A DNA stretch of 42,954 nt from Nostoc favosum CHAB5714 (GTDB lineage Bacteria > Cyanobacteriota > Cyanobacteriia > Cyanobacteriales > Nostocaceae): assembly GCF_020829495.1 (NCBI RefSeq), contig NZ_JAIVFQ010000059.1, positions 1-42,954 on the forward strand. The letters run 5' to 3'. The notes beneath the pieces are model-generated. The model searched no databases, was not told the DNA's origin, and saw nothing but the letters and a program-made list of their open reading frames with translations. Below, piece after piece: positions 1 to 7,446 of this stretch; within the stretch, counting starts at the first letter, position 1; the number at the start of each line of letters is the position of its first letter. Made by a program: the position numbers and the translations under genes.

Positions 1-205
1 TCTCATAATTAACGATCGCCTGATCAACGAATCACTAGTTGGAACATCATATCCTGACAAAACCTGCCATCGTCTTTCTGGAAAAATTAAGTAACATCAC
101 TAGTTTTATAGTTCTTTAAATATCTAAGTAGTGAGCAACCATGACACTGCTTATAATGTTACATTTTTGTAATCTTTATCTGCTTTTTCCGAGTTTTTTC
201 GGTAG

Positions 206-439
206 GTGCAAGATATGAGGTGGGGTTCTTCGGGTATAGATTCCGCAACTGGTAAGTGGAACGAAGGTTCTGATCGTGACTTTAATGATGTTGTCGTCGT
301 TCTTGATATCGGTGAGAAGAATGTTAAAGAGCTAATTGGCGCTAGCGTTCCTGAACCATCTGTTACTCTGTCAATGTTCGCAGTGGGAGCAGTTAGTATG
401 TTTGGATTGCGTCGTCGCCGTCAAAACTCGCACTTCTAA
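206..439 (+). pseudogene. PEP-CTERM / DUF4114-like protein, C-terminal remnant
   Basis: The open frame encodes 77 residues from a GTG. The middle part contains DRDFNDVVVVLDIG, which resembles the acidic C-terminal motif of DUF4114-type exported proteins. It ends with a PEP-CTERM sorting signal: VPEP, a hydrophobic stretch (TLSMFAVGAVSMFGL), then the basic tail RRRRQ. Such tails direct exported proteins to the exosortase/archaeosortase system. Full-length members have a signal peptide and 150-300 residues before this tail. Here a TAG lies immediately upstream in frame and no signal peptide is visible, so this is probably the end of a truncated or frameshifted gene. A short functional protein cannot be excluded. 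Confidence 0.5.
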
Positions 440-563
440 TTAAACTTTGAAACGTTGTTAATATAAAGTGCTTTTACTTTCATTAGAAAATAAAAAGTGA
501 TTGACTGCATTTTCACCCGTACACTTATACGGGTGAATTTACGTATATAGTGACATTTATATT

Positions 564-1832
564 TTATCTACCGCGATCGCGTTCTAAATCATCAATCACT
601 TTTTGCAAATACCACTCGTCTGACATCCCAGGATGGTAATCCTGCTTCTGCTGAATTAATCTTTCGGCAATTTCCCAATATCCGCCAACCATTCGCAAAA
701 GTCGCTGACGTAGTAGGTTATATTTTTGCTTTTTTGACTCTGGACTAAATTTTTGGATTTTTTCTAGGCTACTTAAGACTTGTTGATAATTTCCCCAGTC
801 TTCTTGTTCACAAAAAATACTCGCCGCCCGTTGATAATCTTCCAGGGCATTTTGCATTTCTTCCATGCAAGTATAGGCAATGCCGCGATTGTAATAAGCT
901 TGAGCATCATCAGGGTTTATTTGTAGCGCGTAGCTGTAATCTTGAATTGCACCGAGATAGTTACCCATTGCTCGATAAGCATTGCCTCTGGCAATATAGA
1001 CTAAGGGATCTTCGGGTTGCATCTCAAGTGCTTGATTAAGATCCGCGATCGCACCTTGATGATCGCCCAATATAGAACGCGCTTTACCTCGGTTGCGATA
1101 GACGATGGCATCTTGAAAATCTAATCGCAATGCTTGATTAAAATCTGCGATCGCTTCTCGATAATTACCCATTTTGCAACGCACAACCCCACGACAGCAG
1201 TAAGCTTGGGCATCTTGTGGATCGGCTTTTAATACCCAGTTTAAATCGGCGAGTGCCTCTTGCGTATCTCCCTTTTCAGCCTTTTCTAATAATTGCGTGA
1301 AATATTCATTTGTGGATAATATGGGCGCATTTGGAGAACGTGATTGCTGTACAGTAGGTAATTCTTGGGGTTGTAGCTGTTTAATTTGTTCCAGACACAG
1401 ACGACAATTGTCTTTATCCTGTTGTTCTAGATATAACCCAGCAGCTTTTTTAAAATTAGCGATCGCGTCTTGAATATAACCCTGTTTGCGTCGCACTATC
1501 CCCCGCAGATAATAAGCAGAAGCATAATTGAGATTGAGACGAATAGCGCGTTCAACATCGTCTAGCGCCCCTGGCAAATTTTTCAGCGCCATCCTAGCCA
1601 ATCCACGACAATAATATGCCTCTACACTTTCAGGATTCAGCTTCAGGGCTTCGGTATAATCTGAAACAGCCTTAAGGATTGCTCCTGAGTCATAATATGC
1701 CAAACCCCGTTGCAAGTAAGCTTCGGTAAAGTAAGGTGTCAGTTGTAAAGCATGGTTAAATTCCTCAATTGCTCCAGCGTAGTCTTTTCGCCTAGCCTTT
1801 TCCAATCCTCTATTGTAGAATTCGTCATTCAT
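564..1832 (-). CDS. Tetratricopeptide repeat (TPR) protein
   Basis: A 422-residue protein built mainly from TPR units, a helical scaffold for protein-protein contacts. One block covers roughly residues 1-135 (for example AYLQRGLAYYDSGAILKAV, AYYCRGLARMALKNLPGAL), followed by a linker with Gln/Pro-rich sequence. A second block covers about 175-345 with the classic spacing A-Y-x-x-R-G-x-A-Y. The C-terminal 70 residues are charged and not clearly TPR. There is no signal peptide or membrane segment, so it is probably cytoplasmic. No catalytic domain is visible and the partner is unknown. The ATG at 1832 has no strong Shine-Dalgarno sequence, but the first TPR begins immediately after it. Confidence 0.85.
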   Translation of the reverse strand: MNDEFYNRGLEKARRKDYAGAIEEFNHALQLTPYFTEAYLQRGLAYYDSGAILKAVSDYTEALKLNPESVEAYYCRGLARMALKNLPGALDDVERAIRLNLNYASAYYLRGIVRRKQGYIQDAIANFKKAAGLYLEQQDKDNCRLCLEQIKQLQPQELPTVQQSRSPNAPILSTNEYFTQLLEKAEKGDTQEALADLNWVLKADPQDAQAYCCRGVVRCKMGNYREAIADFNQALRLDFQDAIVYRNRGKARSILGDHQGAIADLNQALEMQPEDPLVYIARGNAYRAMGNYLGAIQDYSYALQINPDDAQAYYNRGIAYTCMEEMQNALEDYQRAASIFCEQEDWGNYQQVLSSLEKIQKFSPESKKQKYNLLRQRLLRMVGGYWEIAERLIQQKQDYHPGMSDEWYLQKVIDDLERDRGR

Positions 1833-2032
1833 GGCATTTGTTTGGTTGATTCAGTTAGTTGAATTCCAGCACGCTTGTTTCGTAGCCTCACCTATACACT
1901 CACCTTTAATATTTTAAGTATTCAGCGTGCCTTTACTTCTCGTATATTAAAAAATGTATCAATAAAAATCTGTGGTTACTCTGGATTTATGATTCCAGTT
2001 TGTGAAGATGTCGGACTAGCTAACAGGACTAA

Positions 2033-2224
<192 letters not shown>

Positions 2225-2405
2225 TAACAAGCAAACATATAATATTACAAATTTATTATATTCAGCAGTTTGTGGCTGTGGACTGGATACAGTTCCGATA
2301 CCAGGTGATATCAAGATAGAAAAAATTGCAGCTTTATTAATTCATATGGCGAAGTTTAGCCATCAAGTTAGACAAACCATTATCAGTACGATTATTTACA
2401 ATTCA

Positions 2406-2445
2406 AAATAAAAAAGCTGGGGAAATGACTACATTCAATTCCCCA
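2406..2445 (-). terminator. Rho-independent terminator of the dioxygenase gene
   Basis: On the minus strand a TGGGGAA / TTCCCCA stem with a 14-base loop is followed by GCTTTTTTATTTT. It lies just after the stop of the gene ending at 2484. Confidence 0.75.
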
Positions 2446-2483
2446 TATCTCGTAAATTGTAAAATATTTACAGTTAACTAAAA

Positions 2484-3152
2484 TTATCCTGAAAGTAAGC
2501 TAGGAGAAGTCAGTACAAAAATATCCCAACTTCCTTGAGCGTCAGTTTGTGGTTTTATGGGATTGGCGAAATGGAAAAACTCATGGTCATTGACCAATAA
2601 TAGTTCCCCCGGATTTAGAACTTTGCTAAACACAGGTTTTTCTCTTTTGGCAGTATATAGATGTGTTTCTCCACCTTGAATATTATCTCTATCTACTGAA
2701 AAAACGCCAATAAAATCAGTCCCATCTTGATGGATACCTTCAGGCGCTGGATTACCAAAATTATCTGGCGAACAAATAATTCTAATTTGATGAACTCCGA
2801 TTTCAGCTTCAGGATGAAGTTTACAAGAATCACTAAATGCTAAGACAAGATTTCTAAAAATATCGAGTTCTATGAGTGCATCATCTAATTCTGCAAACTC
2901 TCTTTTTAAGTCGCCCAATAATGGATTATACTCTTTACTTTGAAAGAAGTAGCCATGAGGTAATTTGATTAACTCATTTCCAGAAACTGTGAACCGAGAT
3001 AATCTTCTTAAACGATAGTTGCCTTTGATATAAGGGTCAATAGGCATATTACTAAAAAATGGCTTGAAACCTTCTAAATTGATCGAATTTACCTTTCTTA
3101 GAGTAAACAGAAAAGCATATTCTAATTCCGTTGCTGTCCACACTTTTTGCAT
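2484..3152 (-). CDS. 2OG-Fe(II) dioxygenase family protein
   Basis: A 222-residue protein resembling the 2OG-Fe dioxygenase family (Pfam 2OG-Fe_Oxy_2), which includes bacterial amino-acid hydroxylases such as isoleucine 4-hydroxylase. The HxD iron motif is visible as H141-Q-D143 in PEGIHQDGTDFIGVF. The GGETHLY segment (160-166) and the distal H190/H194 region (LVNDHEFFHFANPI) complete the expected jelly-roll pattern. These enzymes couple 2-oxoglutarate decarboxylation to hydroxylation of a free amino acid or similar small molecule; the substrate here cannot be read from sequence. The start is well supported: AAGGAGG lies a short distance upstream of ATG 3152. The gene stands alone with its own terminator. 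Confidence 0.85.
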   Translation of the reverse strand: MQKVWTATELEYAFLFTLRKVNSINLEGFKPFFSNMPIDPYIKGNYRLRRLSRFTVSGNELIKLPHGYFFQSKEYNPLLGDLKREFAELDDALIELDIFRNLVLAFSDSCKLHPEAEIGVHQIRIICSPDNFGNPAPEGIHQDGTDFIGVFSVDRDNIQGGETHLYTAKREKPVFSKVLNPGELLLVNDHEFFHFANPIKPQTDAQGSWDIFVLTSPSLLSG

Positions 3153-3395
3153 AGGATTTACCTCCTTGCATGTTGGAATTCTCCCAAATTTTTTTTTATG
3201 GGAGGATTATAATACCTAGTATATGCTACTTTATATTACTATGTTGTCAATTTAACTACAAAAATTCGCATTTTATGATATATGCAGTTACTCAATTTCT
3301 GTTATGGGGCAGAGTAGCTGCTGAAAAGATTTGCTGTTGAGAGGTAGGTGGGTAAGGAATCGACGTATATTTACTAGCAGCAACAAGGTTTTATA

Positions 3396-4121
3396 ATGAT
3401 AGATTGGCTTTACCGTTACCCACCTTTGTATCCCGGTATTTTACTCAAGCGTTACAAGCGGTTTTTTGCTGATGTTCAACTTACTTCTGGCGAAATAGTG
3501 ACAGCACATTGTCCAAATACAGGGCCAATGACTGGAGTATCTACTCCCCAAAGTGCGGTACAGCTTTCCAAAAGTGATAATCTTAACCGCAAATTGGCTT
3601 ACACTTTAGAACTAATTCAGGTACATGACAACGAGCCGACTTGGGTAGGCATAAATACTTTTTTGCCCAATCGGGTGGTAAAGGTAGCTTTGGCGAAATA
3701 TCTTTTCCCAGAATTGGGCGACTATAGCCAAATCAAGGGTGAGGTGGTTTATGGGCTAGATAAAAAAAGTCGAGTGGATTTTTTCTTAACGGGGAGTGAT
3801 GAGGAACGCCTGATTTATTTAGAAGTGAAAAATACAACTTTGTCTGAAGGAAGACTAGCCTTATTTCCCGACACGGAAACTACAAGAGGACAAAAGCATT
3901 TGCGAGAACTAATGGCGCTGCTACCTCTAACTCGTGCGGTGATGCTTTACTTTATCAATCGCGGTGATTGTACTGAGTTTTCCCCTGGCGATCGCACAGA
4001 TCCTATATATGGTAAATTATTACGGGATGCGATCGCTCTTGGTTTAGAGGTCTTACCTTGCCGTTTTGATATTTCCCCCGAAGGTATCCGTTATTTGGGT
4101 TTGGCTAAACTAAAAATTTGA
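3396..4121 (+). CDS. sfsA: SfsA family DNA-binding protein / nuclease-like
   Basis: 241 residues, the usual SfsA length. Family landmarks are present: an N-terminal OB-like region with LLKRYKRFFADVQL and TAHCPNTGPM (about 16-50), GINTFLPNRVV, and a C-terminal PD-(D/E)xK-like core with RVDFFL and IYLEVKNTTL, then ALFPDTETTRGQKHLREL. SfsA was named for sugar fermentation stimulation in E. coli and binds DNA; the nuclease-like core suggests DNA cleavage, but the physiological role in cyanobacteria is not established. It is monocistronic, and a strong hairpin follows the stop. Confidence 0.92.
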   Translation: MIDWLYRYPPLYPGILLKRYKRFFADVQLTSGEIVTAHCPNTGPMTGVSTPQSAVQLSKSDNLNRKLAYTLELIQVHDNEPTWVGINTFLPNRVVKVALAKYLFPELGDYSQIKGEVVYGLDKKSRVDFFLTGSDEERLIYLEVKNTTLSEGRLALFPDTETTRGQKHLRELMALLPLTRAVMLYFINRGDCTEFSPGDRTDPIYGKLLRDAIALGLEVLPCRFDISPEGIRYLGLAKLKI

Positions 4122-4155
4122 TTATACCTAATTAAATCTAAACGCATGAAACAAT

Positions 4156-4186
4156 AAATCCATCTAGACACTATCTAGATGGATTT
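4156..4186. terminator. Perfect 13-bp hairpin between convergent genes
   Basis: AAATCCATCTAGA and its exact complement are separated by CACTA. It lies between sfsA (+) and the fasciclin gene (-), so it could terminate transcription from both sides, although only short T-runs follow. Confidence 0.6.
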
Positions 4187-4291
4187 GTTGGTAGTTGGTG
4201 TTTACTAAAAAACATTCAACCAGACTGTAATGGAGAAACGACTATAGTTAGTCGCCGCGCCACAAATAGCATTCGCTATTCTGATGTTTGC

Positions 4292-4693
4292 TTATGCAGG
4301 AATCAAAACTGTGTCAATCACATGGATGACACCGTTATCAGCATCAACATCTGCTGCTGCAACAGTTGCATCATTGATCTTAACGCCATTAGAAGCGTCA
4401 ATTTTTACATCTGAACCTTCAACTGTTGTAGCTGTCTTCAGCTTAACTACATCAGCAGCTAGTACTTTTCCTGAGACTACATGATAGGTCAAGATTTTTG
4501 TGAGCTTGGGAATATCTTTCAGTAATGCGTCTACTGTACCTGCTGGAAGCTTATTAAACGCTTCATCAGTGGGTGCGAAGACGGTAAATGGCCCGGGGCC
4601 TTTCAGTGTATCTACTAGACCAGCTGCTTGGATTGCTGCAACTAGTGTGTTGAAAGAACCATTATTAGCGGCGGTATCAACTATATTGGCCAT
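4292..4693 (-). CDS. Fasciclin (FAS1) domain protein
   Basis: 133 residues that are almost entirely one FAS1 domain. The H1 motif appears as GPFTVFAPTDEAFNKLP (about 34-50) and the H2 region as ILTYHVVSGKVL, followed by the family ending NGVIHVIDTVLIP. FAS1 domains mediate cell-surface adhesion in many organisms. Secreted FAS1 proteins have a signal peptide, but none is visible here: the protein begins MANIVDTAANNGSF, directly in the domain. Short leaderless FAS1 proteins are common in cyanobacteria, with unclear function. The coordinates and length fit a complete single-domain member. Confidence 0.92.
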   Translation of the reverse strand: MANIVDTAANNGSFNTLVAAIQAAGLVDTLKGPGPFTVFAPTDEAFNKLPAGTVDALLKDIPKLTKILTYHVVSGKVLAADVVKLKTATTVEGSDVKIDASNGVKINDATVAAADVDADNGVIHVIDTVLIPA

Positions 4694-5233
4694 GTGCTTT
4701 ACCTAGTTCTGTGTAATCTGTTACAAATCTAAACTATTTATTTAATAAAATCTATCTATCGTTAGACGTATGTAAAATCAAATTTCTTATTGATATCATA
4801 AAAGTTTGTATATATATATTTTTTTATACAAGTAGAGAATTATATGTACATTGTCTGGGCGGATGAGTTATGGGCACTCCTGGATGCATCGCTCCTTTTT
4901 CTATACAATCGTAGGAGCGATCGCTATACAATCTAAATAGAAAAAGTACGTCAACATAATTAATAATTAGTAATTCATAATTTAAATCAGTCTTTTCTGA
5001 CAGTACTAGCATTCAACTTTCAGATAATGTTTGCTTAATGTCAGAAAAGCGATATAGAGGTATTGACAAATACAGTAGCTCTAAATCGATTGTGAGAAAA
5101 TAATAAGCGTGTAAATTGAACTAAGTATTGGGTGCAAAATGTAGAGGCTTTCGCTAACTAAATTGAACGAAACCTATCGAAAACCTCGTGAAATCAAAGG
5201 CGCATTTACACACAAACTTATAAGGTAATTAAA
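4694..5233. other. Intergenic region between divergent genes
   Basis: AT-rich spacer separating the fasciclin gene (-) and the 2TM gene (+), so it should contain both promoters, which I cannot place. It has a hairpin with ATCGCTCC (4888-4895) paired to GGAGCGAT (4914-4921), next to a HIP1 site, and AATTAATAATTAGTAATTC-type filler near 4958-4982. I found no convincing small gene. Confidence 0.5.
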
Positions 5234-5644
5234 ATGACTTACGATTCAGAAGATGTGCAAAAAATCCTTCAAATAGCACTCGCTCGTAAACAAGAAGGTG
5301 GATTTTCACGAGAACAGCTTATAGAAATGGCATCTGACTTAGGTATCTCTTCTGATATTTTGGAAGCAACTGAAAATAAGTGGTTAGCTCAAGAAGAAGA
5401 GGAACGTTTGCGACGCACATTTAATACTTTCCGACGCAGAGCTTTTAGGACACATTTGGTTAGCTTCGTAGCGGTGAATTTATTCCTTATTCTTTTGAAT
5501 TTAATAACTAGTCCTAGTTATTTTTGGGCTATCTTCCCAGCATTAGGATGGGGGTTAGGACTATTTTTTCATTGGTGGAGTGTTTTTCAGAGTAAATCAG
5601 AGGATTACGAGATAGCCTTTCAGAATTGGCGTGCAAAAATTTAA
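5234..5644 (+). CDS. 2TM domain-containing membrane protein
   Basis: 136 residues. The N-terminal 60 residues are soluble and helical, resembling a SHOCT/short-coil region (KILQIALARKQEGGFSREQL). Two hydrophobic helices follow at about 75-90 (VSFVAVNLFLILLNLI) and 95-115 (YFWAIFPALGWGLGLFF), joined by a short turn. This is the 2TM domain pattern, with conserved basic residues before helix 1 and HWW after helix 2. The function is unknown; similar modules occur alone or fused to histidine kinases. An AAGG lies upstream of the ATG. The N-terminal region may be a protein-interaction segment. Confidence 0.8.
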   Translation: MTYDSEDVQKILQIALARKQEGGFSREQLIEMASDLGISSDILEATENKWLAQEEEERLRRTFNTFRRRAFRTHLVSFVAVNLFLILLNLITSPSYFWAIFPALGWGLGLFFHWWSVFQSKSEDYEIAFQNWRAKI

Positions 5645-5734
5645 CTCCTCCCTACTTTTAAGAATGGAGATGCCAATAAGATGCTTTAAGTTTTAAAAGC
5701 AATGGGTTTATCTAACCTTTAACTCATTTTATGA

Positions 5735-5921
5735 TGGGAATCCGATTTGATTTTTGAAAAGCCAAGTTGACTGAAAGCTTGGCTTTTCAAGTTTTGGTTC
5801 TCACTATACTCCGCAAAACTCAAATAGAATCGGCGGTATTTCCGCCGATTTAGTCATTGGTACTAATGACTCATGACCAATGACTTGAATTGCCGTGAAA
5901 TAATTAAGTTGGATTCCTATA
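5735..5921. mobile_element. MITE-like element related to the one at 29349
   Basis: The left end GGAATCCGATTTGATTTTTG and the inverted right end TATAGGAATCCAACTTAATT share GGAATCC plus a partly conserved extension. The left end is nearly identical to the end of the element at 29349-29451, with GGAATCC in place of GGACTCC. The interior contains two hairpins (5754-5790 and 5829-5851) and a short array of TAATGACT-like sequence. It has no coding capacity. Confidence 0.55.
5754..5790 (+). terminator. 13-bp hairpin downstream of the 2TM gene
   Basis: TTGAAAAGCCAAG pairs perfectly with CTTGGCTTTTCAA across an 11-base loop and is followed by GTTTTGG. It could end the transcript of the 2TM gene 110 bases upstream, but it also lies inside the repeat element at 5735-5921. 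Confidence 0.45.
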
Positions 5922-6011
5922 ATTTTTTGGGGCGATCGCTTCACTAGTAACTGTGGCGGAAGCTTGCCTGTTGTTAAGCCCCAACTCTTGGAGTCGAGAG
6001 TAATCTTTCAC

Positions 6012-6320
6012 CTAGAAATGGGGAAATTTCCGTACTTGATACTTTGCTGACTCCACTACTGGATAAGATTCTCTCAGTGCTTTGATGAATTTATCTTTAA
6101 TAGTCTGCAAATCTGCTTGGGGTAAGGCTTTCTACTGCTCCAGTGTTGCCCCAAAAATGATGAGGGTAACTTCTGTGTGGTCATTGAGACTCATCCAAAC
6201 GTCTTGAGCGAGAAATCTAGGATATTCAGCCAGCCCTATTGTCCAAATTTGTGCGTCCTTCTGAATAAAATTTTCCCTTAAATTCGGGGCAACCTTAAAC
6301 TTGAGTCGTTCTATAAGCAC
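6012..6320 (-). pseudogene. TIGR03792-like small protein gene with one in-frame stop
   Basis: Reading from GTG 6320, the frame encodes LIERLKFKVAPNLRENFI and so on to GATLEQ, then a TAG (6132-6134). The same frame continues KALPQADLQTIKDKFIKAL to KYQVRKFPHF and ends at TAG 6012-6014. The whole 102-codon unit fits the TIGR03792 family (about 100 residues, ending in a KEYQVRKF-like tail). The stop falls where the family normally has Trp (EQW), so one TGG to TAG change explains it. Both halves look conserved, which points to recent inactivation, a sequencing error, or readthrough. Confidence 0.75.
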
Positions 6321-6455
6321 ACCCTGTGATCTCTGTGTTTGCTAATTTGCCAAAATAGAGATGTAGGCTAGAATAACCACGCTTTTAGCATAGCTTGATT
6401 GCCTACACTCAGGAGCAAGGATCGGCTGGTTTGAAATAAGTAAGAGGAAGGGAGT

Positions 6456-6779
6456 ATGGAGAGCAACAACTGGTTGCAACAGCTAATGATGGTGGGTCTT
6501 GGCACAACATCTTTAGTAGCAGAAAAACTGCGCCAAGTCAGCGATGATTTAGTTAAAGACGGTAAGCTCAATCCAGAGCAAGCCAAGGCAGTTATAGATG
6601 ATATTGCCCAGCAGTTAAAGTCGGAGCAGGGAAACTTCGATGTCCAAATGCAACGGCAAATGCGAAATATGATGCAAGATTTGGGGGTAGCTCGCCAGTC
6701 GGAAGTGGACGAACTGCGCGGTAGAATTGATCGTTTAGAGCGTCAATTACGCGATTTAGAAAATAAGCTTTGGCGTTAG
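6456..6779 (+). CDS. Phasin-like coiled-coil protein
   Basis: 107 residues, highly helical. The N-terminal half (LQQLMMVGLGTTSLVAEKLR, then a KDGKLNPEQAKAVIDDIAQQ-type stretch) resembles the phasin / poly(hydroxyalkanoate) granule-associated family. The C-terminal 35 residues (VARQSEVDELRGRIDRLERQ onward) form a clear heptad coiled coil. Phasins coat polyester granules, but in cyanobacteria this short form is widespread and its function is not proven. AGAGGAAGGGAG precedes the ATG, giving a good ribosome binding site. The next gene (FKBP) lies 78 bases downstream on the same strand, so the two may be co-transcribed. Confidence 0.8.
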   Translation: MESNNWLQQLMMVGLGTTSLVAEKLRQVSDDLVKDGKLNPEQAKAVIDDIAQQLKSEQGNFDVQMQRQMRNMMQDLGVARQSEVDELRGRIDRLERQLRDLENKLWR

Positions 6780-6857
6780 GATGTCCTTTCTGATTTAAAC
6801 TAATTGTGTCCTGTTGGTAATGTTTTTGCCAGGATACCTAAGTAAGGAGAACTGATT

Positions 6858-7379
6858 TTGAAACCAATTTTCCTCAGCGTGGCGTTCATGCTGGTGTGTG
6901 TTGTGCTATTGATTGTAGGGCAAGTAGGCAGTAAACAGAATACTGCCATTGCTGCCCAGATAACCCAAACGCCGCCAGCGCCCCCAACTGTAACTGAAAA
7001 TAATACTCTAATTGCGAGCAATACTATGTCTGATGCTAATGCCGTAACCACCCCCTCTGGATTAAAGTATGTCGAGTTAAAAGAGGGGACTGGGGCGACT
7101 CCTCAACCTGGACAAACGGTTGAAGTTCACTATGTCGGCACTTTAGAAGATGGTACTAAGTTTGATAGTTCACGCGATCGCGGCCAACCCTTCAGCTTTA
7201 AAATCGGTGCTGGACAGGTAATCAAAGGTTGGGATGAAGGACTTAGCACCATGAAAGTAGGTGGTCTTCGTAAGTTAATCATCCCATCTGAATTAGGCTA
7301 TGGCGCTCGTGGTGCTGGTGGCGTGATTCCACCCAACGCAACTCTGCTGTTTGATGTGGAATTGCTTGGAGTTAAGTAG
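6858..7379 (+). CDS. FKBP-type peptidyl-prolyl cis-trans isomerase
   Basis: 173 residues. An N-terminal hydrophobic helix (about 4-21, IFLSVAFMLVCVVLLIVG) acts as a signal sequence or membrane anchor. A Pro/Thr-rich linker follows, then one complete FKBP domain at about 68-173: VEVHYVGTLEDGTKFDSS, FKIGAGQVIKGWDEGLSTM and ELGYGARGAGGVIPPNATLL. These contain the hydrophobic pocket residues of active FKBPs. It probably catalyses proline isomerisation in proteins of the periplasm or thylakoid lumen. The start is TTG, chosen because AAGGAGA lies at 6844-6850 at proper spacing and the signal helix begins immediately after. Confidence 0.95.
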   Translation: MKPIFLSVAFMLVCVVLLIVGQVGSKQNTAIAAQITQTPPAPPTVTENNTLIASNTMSDANAVTTPSGLKYVELKEGTGATPQPGQTVEVHYVGTLEDGTKFDSSRDRGQPFSFKIGAGQVIKGWDEGLSTMKVGGLRKLIIPSELGYGARGAGGVIPPNATLLFDVELLGVK

Positions 7380-7381
7380 AA

Positions 7382-7414
7382 ACTAGGGCATTGGGAATTG
7401 GGCATTGGGAATTG
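7382..7414. repeat. Short GGGCATT/GGGAATT heptamer run
   Basis: Alternating GGGCATT and GGGAATT units fill most of the 67-base gap between the convergent FKBP and dnaB genes. They belong to the same heptamer family as the arrays at 31378 and 42827. Confidence 0.75.
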
Positions 7415-7446
7415 GTTTCTCCCAGTCCCAGTCCCCAATTCAATGG

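Noticed and set aside
4824..5012. 62-residue minus-strand ORF
   Set aside because: It is built from AT-rich filler and a hairpin near a HIP1 site, without a ribosome site or recognisable domain.
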